Source of the DNA: Trypanosoma brucei gambiense DAL972
Lineage: Eukaryota > Euglenozoa > Kinetoplastea > Trypanosomatida > Trypanosomatidae
DNA length: 64,000 nt
Direction: 5' to 3'
NCBI RefSeq assembly: GCF_000210295.1
Contig: NC_026740.1
Location: 372,001 to 436,000 of the forward strand
Shown: positions 1 through 10,700 of the stretch, in pieces
Layout of the letters: every line of letters starts with the position of its first letter
Numbering within the stretch: position 1 is the first letter of the stretch
Position numbers and translations under genes: made by a program
The notes under the pieces: generated by a model
The model's database searches: none
The model's input: the letters and a program-made list of their open reading frames with translations, nothing else
What the model was told of the DNA's origin: nothing

Positions 1-538
1 GAAGTACCGGAATGACTGCCTTATGGGAGTCATGTTGCCACCGTCGGTTCTCCTCTTGCCAGACACCTTAAAGTTGATCCACATTATCTTATACTTATTT
101 CAGCGTACGTTTAACAGCACGGCCTGCGTTGGTGTGGTGTGCTGTCTTGCAGTGAAATTATCTCTCTCTGATTGCTAGTCAACGCACATGGCTTTCCTTG
201 TATTTTTTAATTAAAACTTATTGTTTCTCTCTGATTGTCTTTTTTTTTTTTTCCTTTCGCTTGCCATGTTTTTTTTTTCCCTTTCTTCCTGTCTGACTAT
301 CAACTTACAATTGACTCACTTAAAAAAAAAAAAGGAGGCGGGAAAAAAAAGGCACGTGAAGAGAAGACACACTGAGACGCAAACATTAAGTTTAGACAAG
401 TTCATTTTAAAGGGGTTTCAGTGAGAAACAACTGTTAGAAAAAGCAACCCTTGGACGGCGGGCGGCCGGCTTCCCAAAGCGGATTGGCTTCCTAAAGTCG
501 TATAAATATATCCAGTAGAATATTTACTGCTTGGGGGG
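1..538. other. Intergenic region upstream of CFIm25 gene
   Basis: No convincing gene. It holds several T-rich tracts (around 240-300) followed by A-rich sequence, which is the usual look of trypanosome 3'UTR plus trans-splicing signal. The left end probably belongs to the 3'UTR of a gene outside the window. A short reading frame at 221-424 is T-tract derived and is not believed. Confidence 0.6.
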
Positions 539-1441
539 ATGTCACTTAAAGCGAAGATCGACGTCTTCCCCTTTGACGGTTATCTGCTGCAGGATCCTTC
601 GGTGGTCAGTGTTATGCAGGCAGTTGTGCGGGGAAACAAGACAGGAGGCACCGGTGTTGGAAACAGCGGCGGCGCGAGTGGCAACGAAACCGGCAGTGGT
701 GGTGTGGGAGGTGGTAACGCAAACAAACGACGTGAGGCGGGCGGCGGGACAACAAATTCTGAACGGCGCATAAAAACACCATTGGAGAAGCTCATGAGCC
801 TCAGGGCACGGTGCCGAGAGCAGCAGCGCGTCCAGTCAGTTGAAGGCGTACTACTTGTGCATGCGCACGACCATCCTCACGTGTTACTTCTAAGGCACAA
901 CGTTAAAACAACGAATCGCTCGCGCGTATTACCTGCGACGAACACAAACAGTACCGCCGTGTATCGGCTTCCCGGTGGACGGTGCAGGAATGGGGAACCG
1001 GAGGAGCTGTGTCTTCTCCGCAAACTAGGAAGGGATCTTCTCAACGAATCAAAACGTTTGACTTCGTCCTCTACAGCGGAGGAGGAACGGAGTGAAGTGG
1101 TGGTTGATGTCGGTAGCGCACATCCCAATGGCACCGCTGTTACTGCTTCATCATCTTCATTTCGAGTGGGTGAAGTGTTGGCGCGGTGGTATAGACCACA
1201 CTTTGATCCCTTGATGTATCCGTACGTTCCGGCTCACGTTGCGGAGAATGATGTAAGGGAAGTACGCACCATTTTTCTCGTTCACATGCCACCCCGCATG
1301 CTGCTGACGGGAACGTACGGAGATGAGGAACTTGTGGCCGCTCCATTGTTCGATCTCTACGACAATACGGCGAAGTACGGCGTGTTAATTGCCTCTATTC
1401 CAACACTTCTTTCTCGTGTAAACATAAACTATTGCAGGTAA
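539..1441 (+). CDS. CFIm25: Cleavage factor Im 25 kDa subunit (CFIm25/NUDT21-like)
   Basis: Predicted 300-residue pre-mRNA 3'-end processing factor of the NUDT21/CPSF5 family, which binds UGUA-type RNA in the nucleus and helps choose polyadenylation sites. Family motifs seen in order are EGVLLVHAHDHPHVLLL, LPGG, WYRPHFDPLMYPYVPAH, LVAAPLFDLYDN and a C-terminal LSRVN. The Nudix box is degenerate: after LPGG the expected REUxEE helix reads RKLGRD, so the metal-binding glutamates are missing, as in animal CFIm25; catalysis is not expected. Two insertions are unusual: a Gly/Asn/Ser-rich stretch at about residues 32-70 and a Ser/Glu-rich stretch near 175-210, explaining why it is longer than the roughly 227-residue human protein. 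In trypanosomes polyadenylation is coupled to trans-splicing of the next gene, so the factor may act there (inference). The start is the first ATG of the frame. Confidence 0.9.
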   Translation: MSLKAKIDVFPFDGYLLQDPSVVSVMQAVVRGNKTGGTGVGNSGGASGNETGSGGVGGGNANKRREAGGGTTNSERRIKTPLEKLMSLRARCREQQRVQSVEGVLLVHAHDHPHVLLLRHNVKTTNRSRVLPATNTNSTAVYRLPGGRCRNGEPEELCLLRKLGRDLLNESKRLTSSSTAEEERSEVVVDVGSAHPNGTAVTASSSSFRVGEVLARWYRPHFDPLMYPYVPAHVAENDVREVRTIFLVHMPPRMLLTGTYGDEELVAAPLFDLYDNTAKYGVLIASIPTLLSRVNINYCR

Positions 1442-1887
1442 CGTTGGCGCGAATGGGCCATTTTTGTGTAATTTGTCTAATAGCTGCAATGGTGAGGTTT
1501 TCTTATGCGCACGCGAGCTCGAAGTGGGAAGCTACAGTCATTTGTTGCGGCGGGCGGTCCGTTTCACCATCGCGTGGTTTATATCCTCCTATCACTCCCC
1601 TCCTTTCTTTCTTTTTACTACCTCGTTCCTTATACCTGAATGAATTTAGTGAGCTTTCCCGTAGTGATACATAACAAAATTATTCGCTCTTGCTTCAGTC
1701 ATATATTTGTACTTAAGAAAACAAATAACCAAGAGGGAAAGGGGAGATAAAGCAGGCGCGGGTGAAAGTGTTGGCCACTGTTATTTGTTGTTGTTGAGTA
1801 GTGTTGTCCAAAATATAGTTCACCCGGCTGCGATTCCTTTTAAGGTTTCCATCGCGCGAACTGGCGTGTGCCAGGTGTTAATATTGA
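1442..1887. other. Intergenic region
   Basis: Contains a C/T-rich tract at about 1585-1630, suitable as a trans-splicing signal for the next gene. No supported coding sequence; small frames here start with GTG/TTG or are pyrimidine-tract translations. Confidence 0.6.
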
Positions 1888-2484
1888 ATGGGTCAGAAGC
1901 CGTCCATCACAACTTTGCTCCGTCAGTGTATATATAATCAGGACACCGACGGTTTTCGAGCACTTATCGGTGAGCACGAGAACGAATTAATACCCGGCTG
2001 TCTTGAGGACAATATTTTTGTTGAGGTAATAACGAAGAAATGTGAACCGGAGATTGTTGACACTGTAGTGAAATTGGCAAACGAGAATCAGCTTGCATCG
2101 TTGGTTGCTACGGCCGTTCTCTATGATCATTCGCTACCACTGGGGCCTCTCTTCGGCATGATGAAGGAACGTGAGCGCACGATAGAGGAACACCAACTGA
2201 AGTATCTTTTCCTTACACTCTGCGAGCGAGGTCGGACGGAGGCAGTTCGTGTATTTGTAGAGAACAAGTGTTATGACCCTTCTGATCCACGCCCCCTCCG
2301 GGCTGTGGTACGTGGGCAACTGAAGAATCCCAACGTGGATACCGACTTACTTATGTTAGTTCTCTCCAGTCATGCACCACAGCCGGATGACGTTAAGTGT
2401 CTCATCGAAACCTATCTTGCCGAAGCAGAAAACGGTGATGTGCGCAAAGTCGTTGAAAAGTGCTTGGTAGGTTTCCACCAATAG
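1888..2484 (+). CDS. Conserved hypothetical protein, N-myristoylation candidate
   Basis: A 198-residue protein that I do not recognise. It begins MGQKPS: Gly at position 2 and Ser at position 6 is the classical N-myristoyltransferase pattern, so membrane attachment through an acyl chain is plausible. The rest is almost entirely helical-looking, with repeated helix pairs such as EHQLKYLFLTLCERG and TEAVRVFVENK that resemble ankyrin or clathrin-type solenoid repeats, but no repeat consensus is clean enough to name. No membrane segment or signal peptide is seen. The start is fixed by the myristoylation-type N-terminus and by lack of an upstream in-frame ATG near it. Function unknown. Confidence 0.75.
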   Translation: MGQKPSITTLLRQCIYNQDTDGFRALIGEHENELIPGCLEDNIFVEVITKKCEPEIVDTVVKLANENQLASLVATAVLYDHSLPLGPLFGMMKERERTIEEHQLKYLFLTLCERGRTEAVRVFVENKCYDPSDPRPLRAVVRGQLKNPNVDTDLLMLVLSSHAPQPDDVKCLIETYLAEAENGDVRKVVEKCLVGFHQ

Positions 2485-2927
2485 CGTTATATTTATTTAT
2501 TTTTTTCGCTCAATTTAAGCGAGTGAAACACAGGGCGTTTCCTACCTTTTTTCTCATCGTGTTGGGTTTGCCACCACTTTTCACGTGTTTGCCCACGCGA
2601 CGATACTAAAACATAAAATTTTCACCTCGCGCATTTAGTGAATACGCGCGGATTCGTAGTCTTTTCTCTGACAACCCATGCCAAAGTAATGTTGGCCCCA
2701 ACTTTTTGGTATGCCATCATTTCTTTCTTTTTTTTTTTGTATAAAAAAAACCTTTTCCTACGACGTGATAATCATGCATCACGCTGTATCATCCATTTCC
2801 CTACATGTGTTGTTGCTTTTATTGTTGTTGATAACTCTGTAATTTCTTTTTCCGTGCGTTCCTTTTTTTTTTTTTGCGCCTGCTCACGACAGGCCGGACT
2901 ACTGTGATAGGACGCCATTGATATCGC
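2485..2927. other. Intergenic region
   Basis: Long T-rich tracts at about 2725-2740 and 2815-2875 ending near ACGACAGG, a plausible spliced-leader acceptor for the GTPase gene. No gene seen. Confidence 0.6.
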
Positions 2928-4658
2928 ATGAGACGCTGCATCCCTCCATCTGTGCTTCGTGGAGTTCTGCTGCTGCAAACGCGACTTGTGTCTACGAATA
3001 CGCAAACGCCACCATCAGGTTGTGCAACAAAAATACAGAATGAATCACCGATGAACGGTTCATTTAATTTGCCGCGTGAGCGACAGATCCTCGGCGGGCT
3101 TCATGCGGACTGGCGCACTCAAATGAAACGTTCCGGTTCTATTCTCAACGACATCACGCCGGCACTCCCTGATACTAAGCGAACCGAGGAGCAGCGTCGT
3201 CGAGTTGCAGGGTGGAGGCCTGTGGTGAAACTACTGGGGGATCAGCGTTTGCGCATTGCCATTGTGGGGCGCATGAACAGCGGTAAGTCTTCGTTATTCA
3301 ACCTGCTCCGCCTGGAACCCACCGTGCCTGGTCGTAGTAATGTTGTGCGTGACTTCGATGGCATAACTCGTGACTCGGTTGAGGGTCAGGCACAACTGGA
3401 AGGGATGCATTTCACTATTATTGACACACCAGGAATGGTGCAGGGACGAATGGTTGAGGAGGCGTTTCGCACGGTGGAAACCGCCGATGCAGCGATCTTT
3501 GTGACTGCTGTTGATGAGGACATTATGCCTGAAGAATTAAGCCTTATGCAATATCTTCATCTCAAACATATGCCGGTGGTGTTGTTGGCTAACAAGATGG
3601 ATCTCATACAGGAGGAAGAGGAAGAGGCGGTGCTCGACCGCTACAACTCGCTTGGATTTGGAAATGCCATCCCTTTCTCTGCAAGGCGTAAGTCGGGGCT
3701 GGAGATGCTTGCTGCTGTGCTAGAGCCGTTATATCATATCCACGCCATGCATAAGGTGGAAAATGATTGGGACATTGAAGATCTGGCAATGCAGGGTGAT
3801 GAGAGTGCGATGGAGGAGATTCGGGAACGAAATTGCAGCGATCGTTTTATCCGCATCGCCATCGTTGGAAGGACAAATAGTGGTAAGTCGAGTTTAGTAA
3901 ACAGACTGGTGGGGTTTGAACGGAATCGAGCCGTAGATGAGAAAAATTCCACACGCGATCCCGTGGAGCTGCCATGCAGTTACAAAGGTCGTAAGCTCAA
4001 GTTAATTGACACTGCTGGACTGGCACGCCATCGCTACCGTGCCGATCGTGATTTTATCGGACGTATCCACGGATTGTCTGTCAATGAGATTCGTTTTGCC
4101 CACGTTGTTATTGTGGTGTTTGATGCAACGGAGGGTCATCCTAATAAGTACGACATGGCCGTCCTTCACTCCGTAGCCGCTGAGGGGAGACCTTTTCTAT
4201 TGTGCGCAAACAAATGGGACGCTGTACTGGATCAAAGCGCTACTGCGGAAGCCATTGACTTTAAGATTAAGCGACAAGTGCGGGAGGTAAAATATAGCAA
4301 TGCGGTTGTGGTGTCCGCGCACACTGGGCTGAACCTTACTCTGTTGATGGACCAAGCACTCGAGTTATATGATAAATGGAATAAACGTGTTCGACGAGCG
4401 GAGCTGACTCGCCTTTGGAGGAAAATGGAAAAATCTGTTATCATTCCTTATCACGTGGCGCGGATTGGTCGAATAACGCAGGTAAATACGAGACCTCCAA
4501 CGTTTCTCTTGCAGTTACAAACAAAAAATGATTCCAATACGTTACCAAAGGCTCTTCAGGAAATGATGAAGAACACGCTTGTCGAGGAGTTTGACTTCCG
4601 CGGGGTACCGATTCGACTAATACAGGAGGTAAAGGATTCCAACCCTGACTACATCTAA
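2928..4658 (+). CDS. Mitochondrial EngA/Der-type double GTPase (ribosome assembly)
   Basis: A 576-residue protein with two complete Ras-like GTPase domains in tandem, the hallmark of bacterial EngA/Der. Domain 1: P-loop GRMNSGKS (about 114-121), DTPGM (about 166), NKMD (about 222). Domain 2: P-loop GRTNSGKS (about 314-321), DTAGL (about 361), NKWD (about 428) and a VSAHTG G5 motif. A C-terminal KH-like region (about 480-576) follows, as in Der. The first 30 residues are Arg-rich and lack acid (MRRCIPPSVLRG...), typical of a mitochondrial import presequence. Der works on the large ribosomal subunit in bacteria, and an EngA-like factor is known from trypanosome mitochondrial ribosome assembly intermediates, so the same role is likely here. 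The linker between G domains is acidic. Confidence 0.9.
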   Translation: MRRCIPPSVLRGVLLLQTRLVSTNTQTPPSGCATKIQNESPMNGSFNLPRERQILGGLHADWRTQMKRSGSILNDITPALPDTKRTEEQRRRVAGWRPVVKLLGDQRLRIAIVGRMNSGKSSLFNLLRLEPTVPGRSNVVRDFDGITRDSVEGQAQLEGMHFTIIDTPGMVQGRMVEEAFRTVETADAAIFVTAVDEDIMPEELSLMQYLHLKHMPVVLLANKMDLIQEEEEEAVLDRYNSLGFGNAIPFSARRKSGLEMLAAVLEPLYHIHAMHKVENDWDIEDLAMQGDESAMEEIRERNCSDRFIRIAIVGRTNSGKSSLVNRLVGFERNRAVDEKNSTRDPVELPCSYKGRKLKLIDTAGLARHRYRADRDFIGRIHGLSVNEIRFAHVVIVVFDATEGHPNKYDMAVLHSVAAEGRPFLLCANKWDAVLDQSATAEAIDFKIKRQVREVKYSNAVVVSAHTGLNLTLLMDQALELYDKWNKRVRRAELTRLWRKMEKSVIIPYHVARIGRITQVNTRPPTFLLQLQTKNDSNTLPKALQEMMKNTLVEEFDFRGVPIRLIQEVKDSNPDYI

Positions 4659-5320
4659 TGCTTACAGGGAAGTCAACACTATAAAATGATAAGGAAGACG
4701 TTGGATGAAATCGGTATGTGATAAGTGCATCGAGGTCCTGCGTTGAATAAGTGGTATTGCGGTATTTTTTGCGGCGGTTGGTGTGCGAAGCACACCGTGT
4801 TATGGAAAGTTGAAACTATATGGATACAGGTTCCTGGTTGTTTGCCAGCTACTTTCTGCGTCGATTAACTCGACTTATGGGGAAGGAGTGCACGACGCTT
4901 TACGCGTTGTTGTGAATGCTCTCTTCTCTAGTCACAGTGGAGCCATCACGAATCGTTCTAAGCCCCCCCCCCGCCTTGGGTTTACGTGCGTGGCGTTTAT
5001 CAACTGAGTGAGAAGAATTTTTTCTTTTACTTATCCTTATTTTGGAGAGGTCTTGGGAACTCTGGTACATATGTATAGATGCATGTATTTTTGTCTTCTG
5101 TGGATGACTTCCCTTTTTCCTCCTTCATTGTCTACGTTTGTTTTTTGCGGTGAAATGTATTCATACGAGTGGTGTAGTTCCTCAACTAATCCCACCGCGT
5201 CTCCGTGGGGCTTGGAAAAGAAGAACAACTAAGAGAGGGAGGGAGAGGGAAGAGATACAAGTTTTTTTTCTTCGGGAAGAAGGAGGGGAAGAAGGGTGAC
5301 ACCGCTTAGACGTTAGTTCC
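4659..5320. other. Intergenic region
   Basis: About 660 bp with no supported gene. Pyrimidine-rich stretch at about 5105-5135 and a purine-rich leader (about 5215-5300, mostly G and A) just before the next start. Short frames at 4783-5232 are not conserved-looking. Confidence 0.55.
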
Positions 5321-7561
5321 ATGGGCAAAAGACGGAGGTCCATCGGAGAATTGCCGGATGAAACGGGCTTCAACGGTGACAATAGAGGAGATATCGATGA
5401 TGTGGATGCGGGCGATGTGATGGAGCACATACTTGAAGAGGGGGAGGAAGAGGTGGATGATGATTGTGAAGATGATGACGACGAACCAACTGGAGCGGGA
5501 CCATCTCCTCCGTCGTTAGGTGCGTATATTTGGGGTGAGGTGAGCATGGCTCTTTACGTATCCATGCTGAAACAACTCCACCATATTTGTGGTTGCATCG
5601 CAATACAACCTTCGTCGGAAGAACGACGGAAGCTGATTGCCAAGGCACGAACGCAAACGAAAGCATTATGGGACTTGGAAATGTTGAGCAGTGACTCGTC
5701 TGAACAGGAGGATTTAGCTGAGTATTTTCATTCGCAGATAAGTAGCCTACTAGACAACGTTACCTCGCTTGCCGAGTCAGACATGAAGGCTGGTGAGCTG
5801 TGTCAAGCGTTCCTTCAAACACTAAACATGTTTGGATTCCCCGAAGAGGAGAATTTGGATGAGGTGCAGTTACAAGCTAACATTAGAAAAAGCGCCGAAC
5901 TGCAGTGCTATTCATACCAGCAGCGCACTTCTAATCAACTGAATGTGTTGCGGAGATATGAGGGAGACCGACGTAGTGAGGATCAGTATTTGCAGCCGCG
6001 TGTTGGCCGTGTTGTACGCTTTCCCATTCCTCACCCCCATGAAGAGGTGAATACAAGAATTCAACTTATTGAACCAAAGCGACGCCGACCACCACTCGAG
6101 GAAAACCGCATCTGCTCCCACCCAAAACGTGCAACAGCGTTTGGTATGGAGGACGTGCTTGTGGATGAGGAACTGCAGTTTCGCGCGCTTGTTATGCTCG
6201 GCCGCCACCTTGACACGTTCTGTTCCATCCAACATATCTCACCATATCTGCGCTTAACGGTATGGAACCTACTAGACCGCGACGAGGAGATTTTTGAGCG
6301 ACTTTGTGAGGTCCCTAAAGGTGATGATGATACGGCTGTGCATCTCCAGCTTCTGACGGAATTGCGGCAGAGGGTAGCAAGGAAACGTATGGCGTTTGAA
6401 TCCACCCGGGTTGGGGCCCGAGAGTGCGTGGCCCGTCTCACTTGGAGTGCAGTGAGTGCGCGATGGAGAGATCAGGTACTCTGTGCAGTGGAGGAAGTGG
6501 AGGATGCGGATTGGTGTTTACTGCGTGACTCCGCCAAGGTGGGGACACGTGCCATCTTCCCCAACTATGCGGTCTGTTCGGCTGTAAGGGATATTGCGCT
6601 GAAAGCTCTGCGTCGTGTGCGAGACGGGACAATTGACTGTGGCGGCATTGACGACGCGGCAGACTGTTATGAGGTGATTGCCCGTGTGTTGGTGCCAATA
6701 CTCGAGGGAGGACAGCCGATGTTTCCCATGGACGACACATCCGATAGTGACGGGGAACGGGAGAGAGAAGCATGTAGGAGGAAGGAACCGAGGGGGAAAG
6801 CACAACGGCCATTCCATTATGGTGAGTTGTGCCGACGTTTCGCTACACTCATGTCGAGAGGCGAGGATGCGGAACTGACTGACACGAAAGTTGCACGTAG
6901 CGTACGGTGGAATCTTAACTGCGAGACATTGCTGGCGGAAGAGGGCGTCGTTTGTACCTTTCTTACCGGTATGTTCGTTTGGCCCCTTCAATGCTTGGCG
7001 TCATTTCTGGAGTTGGTTGCTGCGGGGCGCCACTCTGTTGATGGGTTGCGGAAGTTCTCGGCCGCATTTGTTCCATCTAACTGGAGTGACGAGAGGGGGG
7101 TACTGGAATACCTTTTGAGGCGCGAACCCACAAACTTACCGCTGACGGCCTTTGTTGCCTTCCCTCGTCTCATCAGGGACGTATATATCTCTGCTCGCTG
7201 GCTCCTTAACGACAAGTGCTTTGCGGCTGTAGTGGCTTGCCGGCGTGAAGCGTGTAAATTACCCTCTAATAAAGCTGCAATCAACTTTATACAGTGGAAG
7301 GCTCTTTCCAATGTACTTGCTGAGGTCGGCTATAAGGATGAACTATTAGCACTAACTGTACGCGGTGCTCTACCTTCTGATGCAGACGAGGGGAAACTGT
7401 GGAGTGTGGCGGAGTTGCAACACACTGTGAGGGCATGGATCGACGGTGTCGAACTGATGTTGCTAGCCGAAAAGAGTGCCATGGTCAGCGGAGCTACCTC
7501 GGCAACAGGGACGGCGTTTGTGGTTGGTAGGAGTGACAGCAAGAGTGACGGCGAAGGATAG
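5321..7561 (+). CDS. Conserved hypothetical protein with acidic N-terminus
   Basis: A 746-residue protein that I cannot assign to a family. It opens with a basic patch (MGKRRRS), then a very acidic stretch at about residues 27-58 rich in Asp/Glu, a pattern common in nuclear or nucleolar proteins. The body is predicted helical with many Trp, Leu and Arg residues (for example VWNLLDRDEEIFERL) and has a second charged linker (about 468-495: DTSDSDGERERE). No signal peptide, membrane segment or recognised catalytic motif is seen. A distant relationship to GCFC/TFIP11-type splicing proteins crossed my mind from the acidic N-terminus and helical core but nothing in the sequence proves it. Start: first ATG, directly after a purine-rich leader. 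Confidence 0.75.
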   Translation: MGKRRRSIGELPDETGFNGDNRGDIDDVDAGDVMEHILEEGEEEVDDDCEDDDDEPTGAGPSPPSLGAYIWGEVSMALYVSMLKQLHHICGCIAIQPSSEERRKLIAKARTQTKALWDLEMLSSDSSEQEDLAEYFHSQISSLLDNVTSLAESDMKAGELCQAFLQTLNMFGFPEEENLDEVQLQANIRKSAELQCYSYQQRTSNQLNVLRRYEGDRRSEDQYLQPRVGRVVRFPIPHPHEEVNTRIQLIEPKRRRPPLEENRICSHPKRATAFGMEDVLVDEELQFRALVMLGRHLDTFCSIQHISPYLRLTVWNLLDRDEEIFERLCEVPKGDDDTAVHLQLLTELRQRVARKRMAFESTRVGARECVARLTWSAVSARWRDQVLCAVEEVEDADWCLLRDSAKVGTRAIFPNYAVCSAVRDIALKALRRVRDGTIDCGGIDDAADCYEVIARVLVPILEGGQPMFPMDDTSDSDGEREREACRRKEPRGKAQRPFHYGELCRRFATLMSRGEDAELTDTKVARSVRWNLNCETLLAEEGVVCTFLTGMFVWPLQCLASFLELVAAGRHSVDGLRKFSAAFVPSNWSDERGVLEYLLRREPTNLPLTAFVAFPRLIRDVYISARWLLNDKCFAAVVACRREACKLPSNKAAINFIQWKALSNVLAEVGYKDELLALTVRGALPSDADEGKLWSVAELQHTVRAWIDGVELMLLAEKSAMVSGATSATGTAFVVGRSDSKSDGEG

Positions 7562-7763
7562 CTGATCCGCCGTACGATTCTTTGGGTTTGTCCATTCCTT
7601 ACTGTCATTTACTAAACTTGTGTCGGCATGCCTTCCAGAGCATTTCATTTCTGTCCCAACTGGTCATGTTTCCCCCATTCGCTCCTTTTCTTTTTCTGTT
7701 CATCGTCATTTTGATACCATTTTACCGCCCCCTTTCATTTCTGCTTCGTGCTCCGTAGATCAT

Positions 7764-10700
7764 ATGGGGGGTAGAAACACGGGGGATGTTTCACTCTCGC
7801 AACTTAGTGAAGTAAGTGCAAAGGCAGAGGCATTAAGGGAGAATCTACGGAAGGCTCTGATCGACCACGCGCCAAGGTTTGAGGTGTGCGTCTTTGAATC
7901 CCTCATGTGTCTTCTTGACAACTTCTTGCAACCTCCTGCTTCTGATAACTTTTCTCACTCAGTTCGAGAGGATACAAACTATCTCATCGAACGGTATTAC
8001 TTGCAAGAGGTCTTTGCAGCACTGTTACTACTTGTTGGTGAAGATGACTTGGATGGTGTGGAGGTGGCTGTTGGGAGTGCCCCCCATCGAGTGGCATCGG
8101 AAGTACCACAGTCTGCATTCTACGTTGACATTCACACAAGACGCTACTGTCGTGAACTGCTGCTTTACCTCTGCTTCTCGCGTGTGCATAAAAAGCGGCG
8201 CGTCGTACGTGCACTTTACCCGCTTCTTCTTAATGGCAGTACGAAGCAGAGTGGAGAAGTATCGCAAAATCACATTAGTGAAGGACTCTTTGCTTCCTCC
8301 AGGTTTAAATCGAGGAAGAAACTGGTTTCCGGCATACTTAACGGCATTGTACTCTCATTCCCCGATGGGATTAGGTCTGTAATTGACGTGTTACTACTCG
8401 ATGACCGCGTGGACGACTCCATGAGCGTACATGCAGCTAAGCATATCGCAAGCCTCTTCACCATCAAACTGGACCATGCGTGGTTGTGTGGAGACCATTG
8501 GAAATCTGAGAAAGAGGAACAACAGGAAAATGAGCAGATTGTTACTGTTAGGTATTGCAAGAATATTTCACTGGAGGAGCAGATTCGCGCTCTTTCGTCG
8601 CAGTTGGTGGCGATTGCCGTCTGCCACGCTGCTGCGCCTTTGTTGGCTAAGGAAAAGGTGGCTCTTCCTGCTTTTTTACAGGGAAAGCAAAAACTGGAGA
8701 GGAACCTACTGGTGAAGCCCGAAACCCTGGAGGAACGTCTCCACATTTGCCTTGCGACAATACTGAACACCGTGTCGCAGTTACCGCTTCGCAGCGAGGA
8801 CGAAACCTATTTTAAGCGTTGCTACAAGCGTTTTTATCTTTATAACAAGTATTTCTTTACCCCGGCTTTTCGCGCTCTCACTCTCCGCACCTCCGTGAAC
8901 GCACCAAATATTCCCGCTGCAAACACATCTGCGGCGGTCACTTGCGAGGGAACTTCTGGTAGTGGTGGCATTTCATCGAATGGTGCTGATGAGGTCGTAA
9001 AGGCTCTTAGTCGTTTTTGTGCGCTTGCTAAGGGCTCCACCCTCGGGCCTTCGTCTCTTGCGTTGCTTCTTGCCCTCCCTCCCGTTGCTCCCGGGCTGTT
9101 GGAGCTCGTGTTCGTTCAAGATTCGCTGCCGCCGCCGCATCGGTTCGCTCTGCAGCAGCTGCTGTCGGCTCTGTGGAAGATTGAGGGGAAGTATGAAGAG
9201 ATGGCACACATATTCGTGCGTGGTGCTCTGAGCCCTGTTCGTGGCTCCGTAACTATCGATCGAGTGTCCGGGTTTGTTGGTGTGGATCTGCGTACCGCTT
9301 CCCCCACTGTGCGACGCATACGTGGGCTACAAGAATTGGTAATGAGTGAGTCAACGCCGAGCGGGTTGTGTCGCGGCGTACTGCTTGCCGCCGCGAAGGA
9401 ATGTCAGCAGCGTGCCGCGAAAGGTAATACATCCCCTGACGACCCATCTAACAGTAGGTGTGGTGGCACCGGTGGTTCAGACGTCGGTTTAAGACCTCAG
9501 CGCAGGGTCGTTAACTTCCTGTACTCCAACACAATTCACGACCAGGGAGAGGAGGAAGTGGGCAAGGAAATCTGTGATCGCACAGAAGAAATTACGTTGG
9601 TGCGCATGGTTGAGTGTATATGTTTAGGTACAAGCGCCGATGCTGTGTTCGGCGCCGAGATCACACTGGGTTGTGTGTGTGATGTTTTAGCCGTTGTAGC
9701 AACCATATCCTTTGTTTGCTGGCGTTGGACTGTGTTACTTATACCAAAAGTCTTTTGTAAAGATGTCGTCACTACCGTGTTTGCGCAGCACGCAACAATT
9801 GCAGATCGCCGGAAGGCCGCTGAAGACTTACTGTTGCGCGGGGAGAGGCTCTTTTCAGTGTTAACGGCACTTCACGCGGCCGTGGATTCATCTTCAGATG
9901 ACGTTTCCGCGGCTGCTGAGGGCTCTCTTGCAGCTGCTATGGAAACATCACGGCAGTACAGTAGTAATGTCGGAAGCGAGGGTCATAGTGTGCATGACGA
10001 TCACGACGCCACTGGCAATACCGTTTCTTACAGTAGTGAGGACGAAGTACGTTCCACTTACCGTCGTCTGGCAGTGGAGGCGGAAAAGTGTCTTGAAACT
10101 CGGTCAACTGGCTCCCTCGTAGTACATTTACTCGCGCTTTCCCGTATGGCGGAGGACGAAGCTAGCAAAAGGCGGAATGCACCGTCTCACTACAGTGACA
10201 AGTTAGTGGGTGCTGTACAACCCGCATTACACGTACTCAGTCGTGTGTTAGCAGAGGTGGATGACGCATGCGCCGCCGTTGCCGCCATTAAAACCATGGT
10301 GTGGTGGGCCCTTGCACGGGCTGACTCGCCGGATTCGTCGTTTATTGGAAATCTCCTTATTTATCAATTGTCTCGTGACGTGCGCGGTAGGTCGTCGAAG
10401 TTCCCCTTGCAAGCATCAGTTGCTGCAACACCGGTCCAACTAGATCGAATGAAGGTTCGACTGCTTGATGTTTTGCTGGGTTTATGTGACTACGATACGG
10501 AGGGCCGCACACTTCGAAACATCGATGACTACAGCCGGCAGATGTACGGTTACTCTCTGTACGATCTGCTGAGGGAGTTGTGTGGGCCAAGACATTCAGT
10601 GGCAGTGCAGGTGGCAGCATTGCACCTCGTTGGGCATTTTGTTATCGCGGTTGCGCCTCGTGTCTCTGTTGAATTGGCATGTGTACTCTGCAAAGACGTG

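Noticed and set aside
7620..7763. Upstream extension of the 1064-residue protein
   Set aside because: Starts at GTG and has no homology-like content; ATG at 7764 is preferred in a trypanosome.
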